64,000 nucleotides of DNA from positions 1-64,000 of the forward strand of contig NZ_JADQDP010000005.1 of NCBI RefSeq assembly GCF_015694735.1, in the 5' to 3' direction. Position numbers and translations under genes: made by a program. How positions within the stretch are numbered: the stretch's first letter is position 1; each line of letters opens with the position of its first letter. The DNA is from Hymenobacter properus (GTDB lineage Bacteria; Bacteroidota; Bacteroidia; Cytophagales; Hymenobacteraceae). Positions 23,916 through 33,200 of this stretch are shown here, one piece after another. Below the pieces are notes generated by a model. It ran no database searches. It was given only the letters and a program-made list of their open reading frames with translations, and had not been told where the DNA came from.

Positions 23916-23985
23916 AGTAGTCAGTATTAAGTAGTCAGTAGTTAGATAGTTTCGTCTGAATACGGACTACCTGATACTGGCTACC
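23916..23985. repeat. Inverted heptad element (copy E)
   Basis: Left arm AGTAGTC-AGTATTA-AGTAGTC-AGTAGTT (23916-23943); right arm GACTACC-TGATACT-GGCTACC (23965-23985). Sixteen of 20 bases pair. It lies between the SRP RNA and the aldolase gene. Confidence 0.75.
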
Positions 23986-24067
23986 GACAAAAAAGAATCG
24001 GCCCCAAAGCTACTCATTGGCCCGCCAAGTGCGGAATGGAGCAGCATCGGGGCCGACGCGAAAAGAC

Positions 24068-24168
24068 AAAAAAAAGCAAGCCAAAATCGCACCGCTACAA
24101 CCACCTACCCTTGCTACCTTCCGGTCCTGGGGGAGTTCAGCAGGAGCTGGTCGTTCTGACTTGCCGGT
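24068..24168 (-). ncRNA. ffs: Signal recognition particle RNA (small, 4.5S type)
   Basis: Minus-strand RNA of about 100 nt with the universally conserved domain IV: CAGGACCGGAAGGTAGCAAGG, formed from the asymmetric loop and GGAA-type features that bind Ffh, preceded by the matching arm CTGCTGAACTCCCCCAGG. The ends pair (CACCG / CGGTG) and a T-rich stretch (24061-24076, opposite strand) follows for termination. A TACCTTTG promoter lies directly upstream. It forms the RNA core of the particle that targets membrane proteins co-translationally. The exact ends are estimated. Confidence 0.88.
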
Positions 24169-24169
24169 G

Positions 24170-24177
24170 CAAAGGTA
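24170..24177 (-). promoter_or_regulatory. -7 promoter element TACCTTTG of SRP RNA
   Basis: Exact match to TAnnTTTG placed at the 5' end of the SRP RNA; it independently supports the use of this element in this genome. Confidence 0.7.
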
Positions 24178-24361
24178 AGCATAGTTTCGTCGGATTCAGC
24201 ACGGTTTGCTCGGATTTTGTGCCTGTTGTGCCGGGCAGAGCTGCTAAGCGGTTGATTATTTAGAAAATGACGCAGCCGGGCAGGAGTAGAAAAAACAGGG
24301 AAGCCGAACGGTGGCGGCTACAAAATCCGTGAAATCCGAAAAATCCGCTCGAATCCGTGGT

Positions 24362-24369
24362 TAGCTTTG
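24362..24369 (+). promoter_or_regulatory. -7 promoter element TAGCTTTG, leaderless guaA
   Basis: TAGCTTTG followed by CACC and the guaA ATG; the 4-nt spacing predicts transcription starting at the A of the start codon. Confidence 0.65.
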
Positions 24370-24373
24370 CACC

Positions 24374-25909
24374 ATGGAACGACTTATCATCCTTGATTTC
24401 GGCTCGCAGTACACGCAATTGATAGCCCGGCGCATCCGCGAATTGCACGTGTTCTGCGAAATTCACCCCTACACTCACGCCCCGAACCTCGTCATCAGCG
24501 ACGATATTCGGGGCGTTATTCTTTCCGGCTCGCCGTGCTCGGTGCGCGAGGAAGGCGCGCCCAACCCCGACCTGAGCCACCTGCTGGGCCACGTGCCGGT
24601 GCTGGGCGTGTGCTACGGCGCGCAGCTGCTGGCCCAGCAGGGTGGGGGCGAGGTGTTGCCCGCCACCATCCGCGAGTACGGCCGTGCCCGCCTTTCGTCT
24701 TTGGACGGCGGCTCGCCGCTACTCACCGACATGCACACCGACTCGCAGGTGTGGATGTCGCACGGCGATACCATCAAGGTGCTGCCGGCCGGTTACGACA
24801 TCATTGCCAGCACGCCCGAAGTGGACGTGGCCGCTTTCAAGGTTGAAGGCCAGGAAACCTACGGCATTCAGTTCCACCCCGAGGTGACGCACTCCACCGA
24901 GGGCAAGGTGCTGCTGTACAACTTCGTCGTGAACATTTGCCAGTGCGCGCAAAGCTGGACGCCCGACCACTTCGTGGACTCGGCCGTGGCGGCGCTGCAG
25001 CACACCATCGGCCCCGACGACCAGGTGATTCTGGGCCTCTCGGGCGGCGTGGACAGCAGCGTGGCGGCCCTGTTGCTGCACCGGGCCATCGGCCCCCGCC
25101 TGCACGGCATCTTCGTGGATAATGGCCTGCTGCGGCAGGACGAGTTTGCCACCGTGCTGAAAGCTTACGAGGGCCTCGGCCTGAACGTGACCGGCGTGAA
25201 CGCCGCGCCCGAGTTCTACGCCGCGCTTGCCGGCATCAGCGACCCGGAGGGCAAGCGCAAGGCCATCGGCCGCACGTTTATTGAGGTGTTCGACCGCGAG
25301 GCGCAGAAAGTGACGGGCGCGCGTTGGCTGGCCCAGGGCACCATCTACCCCGACGTAATCGAGTCGGTATCGGTGAAGGGCCCGGCCGTGACCATCAAGA
25401 GCCACCACAACGTGGGCGGCTTGCCCGAGAAGATGAACCTCAAGATTGTGGAGCCGCTGCGCATGCTCTTCAAAGACGAGGTGCGCGAAGTGGGCGCGGC
25501 GCTGGAGCTGCCGGCCGAAATCCTCAACCGCCACCCCTTCCCGGGCCCCGGCCTGGGCATCCGCATCCTCGGCGACATTACGCCCGAGAAGGTAGACCTG
25601 CTGCAGCGCGCCGACGGCGTGTTTATCAATCTGCTCAAGCAGCACGGCTTGTATGAGCACGTGTGGCAGGCGGGGGCCATGCTGCTGCCCGTGCAAAGCG
25701 TGGGCGTGATGGGCGACGAACGTACCTACGAGCGGGTGGTAGCCCTGCGCGCCGTGACCAGCGTGGATGGTATGACCGCCGACTGGGCCCACCTGCCATA
25801 CGATTTCCTGGCCGAAGTCTCGAATAAAATCATCAACCAGGTGCGCGGTATCAACCGCGTGGTGTATGATATTTCGAGCAAGCCGCCGGCAACGATTGAG
25901 TGGGAGTAG
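24374..25909 (+). CDS. guaA: GMP synthase (glutamine-hydrolysing)
   Basis: Converts XMP to GMP using ATP and glutamine. The 511-residue protein has an N-terminal class I amidotransferase (LDFGSQYTQLIARRIRE; nucleophile Cys80 in GVCYGAQ; His/Glu in QFHPEVTHS), the ATP-pyrophosphatase P-loop LGLSGGVDSS, and the C-terminal dimerisation domain with RHPFPGPGLGIR-like sequence and IEWE at the end. All catalytic residues are present and the length is typical. It is preceded by a leaderless-type promoter and followed by a family A palindrome, so it is probably monocistronic. Confidence 0.97.
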   Translation: MERLIILDFGSQYTQLIARRIRELHVFCEIHPYTHAPNLVISDDIRGVILSGSPCSVREEGAPNPDLSHLLGHVPVLGVCYGAQLLAQQGGGEVLPATIREYGRARLSSLDGGSPLLTDMHTDSQVWMSHGDTIKVLPAGYDIIASTPEVDVAAFKVEGQETYGIQFHPEVTHSTEGKVLLYNFVVNICQCAQSWTPDHFVDSAVAALQHTIGPDDQVILGLSGGVDSSVAALLLHRAIGPRLHGIFVDNGLLRQDEFATVLKAYEGLGLNVTGVNAAPEFYAALAGISDPEGKRKAIGRTFIEVFDREAQKVTGARWLAQGTIYPDVIESVSVKGPAVTIKSHHNVGGLPEKMNLKIVEPLRMLFKDEVREVGAALELPAEILNRHPFPGPGLGIRILGDITPEKVDLLQRADGVFINLLKQHGLYEHVWQAGAMLLPVQSVGVMGDERTYERVVALRAVTSVDGMTADWAHLPYDFLAEVSNKIINQVRGINRVVYDISSKPPATIEWE

Positions 25910-25933
25910 TCGATAATCGATAGCCCAAAAACC

Positions 25934-26031
25934 AGAACGTCATGCTGAGCGCAGTCGAAGCATCTCTACCGCAGTAGTAAATAATTACTTGCGCGGTAGA
26001 GATGCTTCGGCTGCGCTCAGCATGACGTTCT
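25934..26031. repeat. Family A palindromic repeat (copy 2)
   Basis: Arms agaacgtcatgctgagcgca / tgcgctcagcatgacgttct continuing into gtcgaagcatctctaccgc / gcggtagagatgcttcggc; 98 bp like copy 1. Between guaA and the amidotransferase gene, which run in the same direction. Confidence 0.92.
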
Positions 26032-26058
26032 TACTTTATCATCAATAACCGAAACGCA

Positions 26059-26775
26059 ATGCGCTTCCACTGCCTACAGCACATGCCTGACGAAGGCCCC
26101 GGCCACGCGGCGGACTGGCTGGCGGCGCATGGCCACTCGCTCACCTTTACCAAGCTGTTTGAGCCCAAACCGATATTTCCGGTGCTGTCAGATTTTGATG
26201 GCTTGCTGATTCTGGGTGGGGCTATGAGCGTGCACGATGAGGACCAACTGCCGTGGCTGCGCTTAGAAAAGGCCTTCATCAAAGAAGCATTGCGGGCGGG
26301 CAAAATCACGCTGGCTATTTGCCTGGGGGCGCAACTTGTAGCGGAGGCACTGGGCGGCGAGGTGCGGCCCAACCACGCGCCGGAAATTGGCTTCTGGACG
26401 GTGCGGTTTTCGGCTCGGTCACTGGAGCACCCGTTGCTGCGCGGGTGGCCGGAGAAGGCCACGGTGCTGCACTGGCACCTCGATACCTTTACGGTGCCGC
26501 CGGGGGCGGTGCGCGTAGGCATGTCGGCGGCCACGGCTACGCAGGGCTTCGTGTGGGGCGATGGCGTGATTGGGTTGCAGTTTCACCCGGAAATGACGGT
26601 GCCCATGGTGGAGAAGCTGATGGAGCTGGAAGGACACGAGCAGGCCGAGGAGCAGGAATTCGTGCAGACTGCCGAGCAGATTCGCGGCAAGTTGAAATCG
26701 GTGTGGAAGGGCCGCAAGTTACTGGAGGCGCTGCTGGCAAACCTGGTGGCCCTGCACGAAAGCGAGGCCGGGTAG
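26059..26775 (+). CDS. Class I glutamine amidotransferase, stand-alone
   Basis: A 238-residue GATase1 domain without a synthase partner. It has LLILGGAMSVHDED (oxyanion region), nucleophile Cys88 in AICLGAQL and the His176-Pro-Glu178 pair in LQFHPEM, so the triad is complete. Proteins of this type are annotated as GMP-synthase-like amidotransferases; some hydrolyse gamma-glutamyl compounds. The acceptor is not known. It lies after guaA but the intervening palindrome and its different subfamily argue against a role in GMP synthesis. Confidence 0.85.
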   Translation: MRFHCLQHMPDEGPGHAADWLAAHGHSLTFTKLFEPKPIFPVLSDFDGLLILGGAMSVHDEDQLPWLRLEKAFIKEALRAGKITLAICLGAQLVAEALGGEVRPNHAPEIGFWTVRFSARSLEHPLLRGWPEKATVLHWHLDTFTVPPGAVRVGMSAATATQGFVWGDGVIGLQFHPEMTVPMVEKLMELEGHEQAEEQEFVQTAEQIRGKLKSVWKGRKLLEALLANLVALHESEAG

Positions 26776-26826
26776 CAAATTTCTGCGCCGCGCTTTACCT
26801 TGTGGCAGCAGGCCAAGCGCAACGTC

Positions 26827-27672
26827 ATGGAAGCTCCGTTCTGTCAGTTTTATCGGCCCCATCCGGCGCTACAGCCCTACGTGGCCAACGTGATGCTGAT
26901 GCACCTGCGGCTGCCGCCGCACCTGCCCCGCGTAGAAAAACCCTTTCCGGCCACCCCGGAGCAGTGTCTGTTCTTCTACGCCCGCGATGCCGTGGAAGTG
27001 TTCCATTGCGCCCGAAACGAAGCGCTGACCAGCCCGCCGAGCATCATTTTAGGGCCTCAGCTGGCTCGGGTGAACCTGCGCATGGGCCACGACCAAATCA
27101 CCATCAAAGTGGGGTTTCGGCCGGGGGGCTTGTTCCGGCTTTTCGGCGTGCCCATGTGGGAGCTGCTCGACCAAACCGTGGACAGCACCTTTGTGGCCGG
27201 GGCAGAAATTCGGCAAATCAATGAGGAACTCCGGGAGATGCAAGAGTATTCGCGCATGATTGGCCGGGTCGAAACGTATTTGCTTGGCAAGGTGGCGGCG
27301 CTAAAGGCCGGTGCCCATGGCATCGACCAGGTGGCCCAGCTGATGCAGCAGCGCGGCGCCAGCCAGCGGGTATCGCTCGACTGGCTGGCGGGGCAGGCCT
27401 GCCTCAGCCCGCGGCAGTTCGAGCGCAAGTTTCTGGAACGCGTGGGCATGAGCCCCAAGCTTTTCCTGCGGGTGGTGCGTTTTGCGCAGGCCTACCGCCT
27501 GAAAGACCAGCAGCCGGGCCTGGACTGGCAAGACGTGGTGTACAAATGCGGCTACTACGACCAAACCCACCTCATTAAGGACTTTCGGCTTTTTGCGGGA
27601 GTCAGTCCCACGGCCTTGCTGAAAGAGGATGAAAATGCGGGCTTGAATATTTATGCGGGCGGCCCTGCATAA
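26827..27672 (+). CDS. AraC family transcriptional regulator
   Basis: A 281-residue regulator. The N-terminal ~170 residues form a ligand-type domain starting with FYRPHPALQPYV, as in the DUF6597 type. The C-terminal AraC double helix-turn-helix spans ~185-270: VSLDWLAGQACLSPRQFERKFLERVGMSPKLFLRVVRF and YYDQTHLIKDFRLFAGVSPT, including the conserved F-x-R-x-F-x2-x2-G-x-SP pattern. The start ATG 26827 (MEAPFCQF) is preferred to the in-frame 26800. The next gene, a secreted NTF2-like protein, is a possible target. Confidence 0.87.
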   Translation: MEAPFCQFYRPHPALQPYVANVMLMHLRLPPHLPRVEKPFPATPEQCLFFYARDAVEVFHCARNEALTSPPSIILGPQLARVNLRMGHDQITIKVGFRPGGLFRLFGVPMWELLDQTVDSTFVAGAEIRQINEELREMQEYSRMIGRVETYLLGKVAALKAGAHGIDQVAQLMQQRGASQRVSLDWLAGQACLSPRQFERKFLERVGMSPKLFLRVVRFAQAYRLKDQQPGLDWQDVVYKCGYYDQTHLIKDFRLFAGVSPTALLKEDENAGLNIYAGGPA

Positions 27673-27733
27673 CGTCGATTTTTTACTATTCATCGCTGGG
27701 CCACCGCGCCACCTTTGCTTCATCACTTAACCG

Positions 27734-28249
27734 ATGAAAGCGATGAAAACATTAGTCATTTCGGCTCTGGGCCTGGCCCTAGTCGGGGCTGCCCACGGCC
27801 AAGCCGTCCGGCCCACCTCCCCCGACGAACAAGCCGTGCGCCAGGTGTTGGCTGGTACCGTAGAGGCCTGGAACCAGCATGACACGGGCCGCTACTTCAG
27901 CTACTTTGCCCCTGAGGCTCAATGGGTGAACGTGGTAGGAATGTGGTGGCACAATGTGGCGGAACACCGCTATGCCCTGGATATTTTTATGCAGGTGATG
28001 TTCAACAAAACCACGCACACCGTGCTGCGCGAGGAAGTAAAAATGCTGCGGCCCGACCTGGCCCTGGTGCGGCATCACTGGAAGCTCGATGGCTGGGTGA
28101 TGCCCGATGGCCGGGACATGAGCGCCGTTTCAACCGGCGTGATGACCATGCTGATGGAAAAGCGCAACAACAAGTGGCTGGTCATCGACGGCCAAAACAC
28201 ATCCATTGACAAACAAGCCGTTGACCCGGTGCTGACCATGAAAAAATAG
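27734..28249 (+). CDS. Secreted NTF2/SnoaL-like (DUF4440) protein
   Basis: A 171-residue exported protein with a signal peptide (MKTLVISALGLALVGAAHGQ) and a cystatin/NTF2-like cone fold: QAVRQVLAGTVEAWNQHD at the start, FAPEAQWVNVVGMWWHN, and WLVIDGQNTSID near the end, matching SgcJ/EcaC-type or DUF4440 proteins. Ligand unknown. A near-consensus CACCTTTG element (27708-27715) lies about 20 nt before the ATG. Confidence 0.78.
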   Translation: MKAMKTLVISALGLALVGAAHGQAVRPTSPDEQAVRQVLAGTVEAWNQHDTGRYFSYFAPEAQWVNVVGMWWHNVAEHRYALDIFMQVMFNKTTHTVLREEVKMLRPDLALVRHHWKLDGWVMPDGRDMSAVSTGVMTMLMEKRNNKWLVIDGQNTSIDKQAVDPVLTMKK

Positions 28250-28277
28250 GAAACAGGCATGCTGGCCCGCGCCCGCC

Positions 28278-29663
28278 TCAAAAACCTTTCGGCAATTCAA
28301 TTCCCTTGATGGTCTTGTACAAGCTCAGCGCGTTTTGGTCGGTCATGCCGGCCACGAAGTCGGTGAGCAACAGGATTTTTTCGTAAACCGACACATTAGC
28401 CTGGTGCCTTCCGGCACGGAACTGCTCGGGCAGCAGCAGGAGCAGCTTGCGGCTGCGGTGGCCCTGACCGGCGTCGAAAATGGCGCAGAGGAAGGCGTCG
28501 AGCAGGCCGCCGAGCACGTCGAAGCCGGCGGCTTCGATTTCAAGCACAGGCCGGCTGCGGTAGAGCTGGTTGATGCTCAGGCGCTGCACTTCCTGCAGGT
28601 CGGCCCAGCAGCTGAGCTCTTTGATGAGGGATTGGTCGTACTGCCCGCGCAGAATGGCGGGGGCGTGCTGGGCAAATAGCCCCGCCAGCTCGGCCACGAG
28701 CTTGCCGATGAGGCGGGCGCGGATGTAGCCCAGCTCCTCCCGCCAGTCGTGCCACTGCACGCTGCCCTTGCGGCCAGCGGGGTCGTTGAGCATCTTTTTG
28801 AGTAGGGGAAGGCCGGTTTCGGGTGCGATGAGGCCCAACTTAAGGCCATCCTCAAAGTCGATGATGCGGTAGCAGAGGTCGTCGGCAGCTTCAACCAGAA
28901 AGGCCAGCGGGTGGCGGTGGTAGAAGCCGCTGGCAGCATCTTTGGGCAGCAAACCCAACTCGGCGGCGACGTGCTGAAAGCGGGCGGCTTCCGTCTGGAA
29001 GTGGCCGTATTTTTTCTCTGAAGCGCCCCCAACTTTGGCCGCGTCGGGCACCAGGCTGGGGCGCGGGTACTTGGTGAAGGCACCCAGTGTGGCGTAGGTG
29101 AGGCCCAGGCCAGCCGTGCCAGAGCTGTGCGCCGCGTAGGTGTGCGTGAGGATGCGAAAGCCGGCCGCATTGCCCTCAAAATGCTGCAAATCCGCCACTT
29201 CAGCGGCTGTCAACTGTGCCAGGTACGGAATCGCGGAGGCACTGAGGAAGTAGCTGCTGATGGCGTCTTCGCCAGAGTGGCCGAAGGGCGGGTTGCCGAT
29301 GTCATGGGCCAGGCAGGCGGCCGACACAATGTCGCCGCAGTCCTGGTCGAGGTTGGGCAGCTGTTGGGCCAGTTCAGCATCGGCCTCCATGAGGTGGCGG
29401 GCGGCGAGGCGGCCCAGGGAGCGGCCCACCACGGCGGTTTCGAGCGAGTGGGTGAGGCGGGTGTGCACGAAGTCTGTTTCGGGCAGGGGCATCACCTGGG
29501 TTTTGCGCTGCAGGCGCCGAAAAGCCGAGCTGAATACCACCCGGTCATAGTCTTGCACAAAGGCGCCGCGCACCGGGGCGGCGCTGGCGGGCGGCAGTTG
29601 TTGGTCGGGGAAGCGGCGCTGCGAGAGCAGGCGCGGCCAGGTCATCGGCATATCAGCGGGCAT
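28278..29663 (-). CDS. dgt: Deoxyguanosinetriphosphate triphosphohydrolase-like protein (HD domain)
   Basis: A 461-residue HD-domain hydrolase that releases triphosphate from dNTPs, limiting the dNTP pool. Metal-binding residues are visible: HTRLTHSLE (first His region) and CLAHDIGNPPFGHSGEDAI, where His-Asp give the family its name. ADDLCYRIIDFEDGL carries the distal Asp. ATG 29663 (MPADMPMTW) is preferred because a TACTTTTG promoter element lies exactly 4 nt upstream; the longer frame from 29687 would start inside the promoter. Nucleotide preference and regulation cannot be read from sequence. Confidence 0.92.
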   Translation of the reverse strand: MPADMPMTWPRLLSQRRFPDQQLPPASAAPVRGAFVQDYDRVVFSSAFRRLQRKTQVMPLPETDFVHTRLTHSLETAVVGRSLGRLAARHLMEADAELAQQLPNLDQDCGDIVSAACLAHDIGNPPFGHSGEDAISSYFLSASAIPYLAQLTAAEVADLQHFEGNAAGFRILTHTYAAHSSGTAGLGLTYATLGAFTKYPRPSLVPDAAKVGGASEKKYGHFQTEAARFQHVAAELGLLPKDAASGFYHRHPLAFLVEAADDLCYRIIDFEDGLKLGLIAPETGLPLLKKMLNDPAGRKGSVQWHDWREELGYIRARLIGKLVAELAGLFAQHAPAILRGQYDQSLIKELSCWADLQEVQRLSINQLYRSRPVLEIEAAGFDVLGGLLDAFLCAIFDAGQGHRSRKLLLLLPEQFRAGRHQANVSVYEKILLLTDFVAGMTDQNALSLYKTIKGIELPKGF

Positions 29664-29667
29664 GATG

Positions 29668-29675
29668 CAAAAGTA
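29668..29675 (-). promoter_or_regulatory. -7 promoter element TACTTTTG, leaderless dgt
   Basis: Exact TAnnTTTG match followed by CATC and ATG 29663; the fourth example in the window with 4-nt spacing. Confidence 0.62.
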
Positions 29676-29805
29676 GCAGCCGAGCAAGGCGTAATAACGG
29701 GAAGATTGGCCCGCCTCGGCCCGAAATGCCGCCAGCTAATCGCTGCAGACCAGCAATTCGCCTTGCTATATTGCCGCTGGCAAAACGCGGACTTAATTAT
29801 TTGAA

Positions 29806-30183
29806 ATGAACATGAATGCAGCCCAGCTCTTGGAAGACAGCTTACTGGTGATTTGGAATGACCGGGATGCCAACCGCCGTTTGGCAGCCATGTCCAGCGT
29901 GTACGCCTCCGACATCGCCTTTTTTGAAGGCCACGGTGCCGAACCCATCACCGGGCATCAGGCAATAAATGAGCTGATTACCAAGCTGCAGGCCGAATGG
30001 CCCGTAGAATTTCAGTTTAAATTGACCAAGCCCGCGCAGGCCAACAAGGCTGTGCAGCTCATTACCTGGCAACTGGGGGCCGACGGGGCACTGCCCGTGG
30101 CCACCGGTGCGGACGTGGCTATTGTTGAAAACGGCCTGATTAAAGGGCTGTATTTGTTTCTGGACAGAGCCGAAAAAGCATAA
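29806..30183 (+). CDS. NTF2/SnoaL-like cytoplasmic protein
   Basis: A 125-residue single-domain NTF2-like protein without a signal peptide. ARNDRDANRR-like helix near the start (LLVIWNDRDANRRLAAMSSVYASDIAFFEG) and the strand set FQFKLTKPAQANKAVQLITWQLG fit SnoaL-like domains. Such proteins bind small hydrophobic ligands or act as isomerases; no substrate can be suggested. Convergent with the M1 peptidase gene, with a hairpin between. Confidence 0.75.
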   Translation: MNMNAAQLLEDSLLVIWNDRDANRRLAAMSSVYASDIAFFEGHGAEPITGHQAINELITKLQAEWPVEFQFKLTKPAQANKAVQLITWQLGADGALPVATGADVAIVENGLIKGLYLFLDRAEKA

Positions 30184-30193
30184 TTCTTATTCG

Positions 30194-30225
30194 TTCGGGT
30201 GCGCACTCACGGCTGCGCACCCGAA
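30194..30225. terminator. Bidirectional hairpin between convergent genes
   Basis: Perfect 12-bp stem TTCGGGTGCGCA / TGCGCACCCGAA with an 8-nt loop between the NTF2-like and M1 peptidase genes. No T-tract, so it may stop transcription inefficiently or protect 3' ends. Confidence 0.55.
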
Positions 30226-30240
30226 TAGTGGGGCCAAACA

Positions 30241-33200
30241 CTACCGCGTTAAGTTCTCATCCAGCAGCCGGAAGGGGCTGAGCTTGTTCAGGGCCAGCAC
30301 GAAGCGGATGCCATCGGTGAATTCCTGACGGCTGCCGGGCAGGCCATTATTGAACTGCGAGCCAGCCACCGGCACGTAAATCTCGAAAATGCTGCGCGCA
30401 ATGGGCAGCGTGAAGCCAGCGTCATAAAACAGGCGTTGCGAGGTGCTGCGGCCCGCCAGGAACTGGGTTTCGCTGGTGGCGCCGAGGTCGCCAAATACCG
30501 CCAATGGGAGGCCGGGCACGTCAATCTGAGCATTGAGGGCGCTAAGCCAACGCTGGCTGGCCACGGGCAGGAAAGCCTTGAAGGCGCCGTCGCGGTTGTC
30601 GGTTTGGTGCAGCTGGGCGGTGACGGTGTGCGAAATCTGCTGGCGGTCGAGGAAGGGGGTTTGGCGGCGGTAATCGGGGCTGCCGCTCAGGCCCATCACG
30701 AAGCCGGTGTTGGTGCTGCTTTGCAGGAAGCGGCCGCCGAACAGGCGCAGCTGTACGCGCTTGTCTTTGGCGTAGAAATGCTGCAAGGCGGCCGAAGCCC
30801 GTAGGAGCACGGCACCCCGGTCGTTGCTTTCGGTGGAGTTGGCCAGCAGGTGGTTCAGCTCCACGTTGGCCGACCAACTGTTGATGGCGTTGTCGTGCCG
30901 CACCGAGTATTCGGCCGTGGTAATGCTGCTGGTGCGGTTGCGGTCCTGGTCTGTGACGGAGGTGAAGGCCACTTGCAGCTGGTGCTGAGGCAGGTAGCCG
31001 ATGCGGTGCGGCAGCACGAAGGTGAAGCTAGGCTCGGTCTTGAAATACCGCTCGAAGCGCTGCACCGTGAGGGCCGTGATGAACTGCCGGGCGCCGCGCT
31101 CGGGCCGCGAGTTCAGCTGCAGGCGGCCGATGCCGTTGAGCTCGTTGCGATTGAAGCTGTACATGGGCATGGCCAGGTACTGCAGCTTTTTGGGCGCAAT
31201 GAGGCTGTTATGGAACGCGGCCCCCAGCATGAACTTATCCGACGTGTTGGCGCCCACCACGGGCAGCCAGTTTACGGTGGCTTTGTCCCAGCGCTCCACG
31301 CTGAACAGCGGGCGCAGGCGTAGCGGCTCCGACCGGTCGCGCGGGCCGTTTTCGAGGCGCAGCCGGTCGTTGCGGCGGTTGAGCTGCGGGGCCAAGTAGC
31401 CGGCATCTACCACCACGGCCACCACGTTGTCGCGCTTGAAGTTGAGCTGGCTGGTCACTTCCTCATCGGCGTTGGGGTCGGTGTTGCCGAAGGGCGTGGT
31501 CCAGAGAGTTTCGAGGATGTTGTTCTGCGCGTCGACCGTGGACACGGGCACCGACCAGGGCCGCTCCGACTCGGTGCGCACCAGCACCTTCACCACGTCG
31601 TTGAACACGGCCACGGCGGCCAGGTCGGCCTCGTAGGGCTGGGCCGTGGTGAGGAAGTCGCGGAAAAACCAGCCCAGCTTCTGCCCCGTGCTTTCCTCAA
31701 ACACGGCCTGCATGTCCTCGGGGTATGGGTGCTTGAACTGCCAGCGCGTGTAGTAGAGGTGCATGGCCGCGTCGAACTTCTCCTGGCCCAGGTAGCCGGC
31801 CAGGTACTTCAGCGACACGCCGGTTTTTTCATACACCGTGGCCGCGTAGTTTACCTGCGTGTAGTCGGCCGAGGTGGGGCCTTGCACCGGCTGAGCCAGG
31901 CCGCGCGTGGCCAGGGCCTGGTAGGGCAGCTGGCTCAGGGCGGTGCCGGGCAGGTTTTCGAGGCCGAAGGTGTTAGCCACGGGCTTGATTTTTTGCAGCA
32001 CGGCCAGCATGCCGGCCTGCGGGTTGCTGAGCTCCTCGACTCGGATTTGCTCGTATGTGTTCACGCCCTCGTCCATCCACGGGAAGTCGCGCTCATTCGA
32101 GCCCAAGATGCCGTAGAACCAGTTGTGGCCCACCTCGTGCACAATGGCGTCGGGCTCGGTCACGGTCACCATGGGGTATTCCATACCCGAGCCGGCGGTG
32201 AGTGCGCCGTCCACGGCCGTGGCGCTGGCGTAGGGGTATTCGCCCACCCATTTCGAGTAGTTGATGAGGGCGTCGTTCACTTCCTGCAGGCCCTTAATCC
32301 ACCGCTCGGCCTGCCGGTTGGTGAATAGCACCCACGACGTGACCACGCGGCCCGAGGGCATTGTCACCGATTCGCGCAGCACGTTGAAGCGCTTGTCGGC
32401 AAACCAGGCGAAGTCGTGCACCCGGTCCTGCTTGTAGCGCAGGGTTTTGGTGGTGGGCGCCGAGGCCGGGAAGGCCATATCCTTGCCGAAATCGTCGGCC
32501 GTTTTCTTGGCGGCCGTGGCAGCAGCCAGGCCGGCCATGCGCGCCTGTTCGTCGGGGTTTTGCAGCACGCCGGTGGCTCCCACGGTGTAGTTGCTGGGCA
32601 GGGTGATGCTCACGTCGAAGGAGCCGTATTCCGAGTAAAACTCGCCCTGGCTGAGGTAGGGAATGGGGTGCCAGCCGCGCCGGTCCAGCACCGCGGGCTT
32701 GGGGTACCACTGCGAAATCTGGTAGCTCTGCCCCACGTGCCCCATCCGCGAAAACGAGCCCGGCACCTTCACCCGAAACGGCGTGGCAATGGTGGCCGTG
32801 GCGCCCGGGGCCAGCGCCTGTGGCAGCACCAACTTGGCGATGTCGGGGTTTTCGGGGTCGAATTCGAGCTTGGCCGGCTGGCCGTTCACCTGAAAAGCGA
32901 GGCTGTCGATAAAGCCGCGCTCATCGGGCTTGGCGAAGAGAAACTTGCGGCTGCCCTGGCGCTTCTGCTCCTGGCCGAAGGCGGTATTGTTGTCGCGGTA
33001 GGCGTTGGGCCAGAGGTGAAACCAAATAAAGGTTAGGGCCTGGGGCGAGTTGTTGAGGTAAGTCAGCTCCTCGTGGCCGCGCAGCTGGTGCGTGCGGTCG
33101 TCCAGCTTCACATCAATTGAATAGTTGACTTCCTGCTGGAAATAAGGTCCGCTGGCGGCTTTGGGCGGGGCGGCCGGCTTGGGCTTTGGTTTGGCGGGGC

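Noticed and set aside
24330..24362. Repeated AATCCG phrases before guaA
   Set aside because: Units differ in length (7-13 nt) and do not pair with an inverted half, so it does not fit the heptad class; reported only as a note.
26059..26775. Reading the amidotransferase as a second GMP synthase subunit
   Set aside because: guaA is already complete with both domains; the sequence belongs to a stand-alone GATase1 group.
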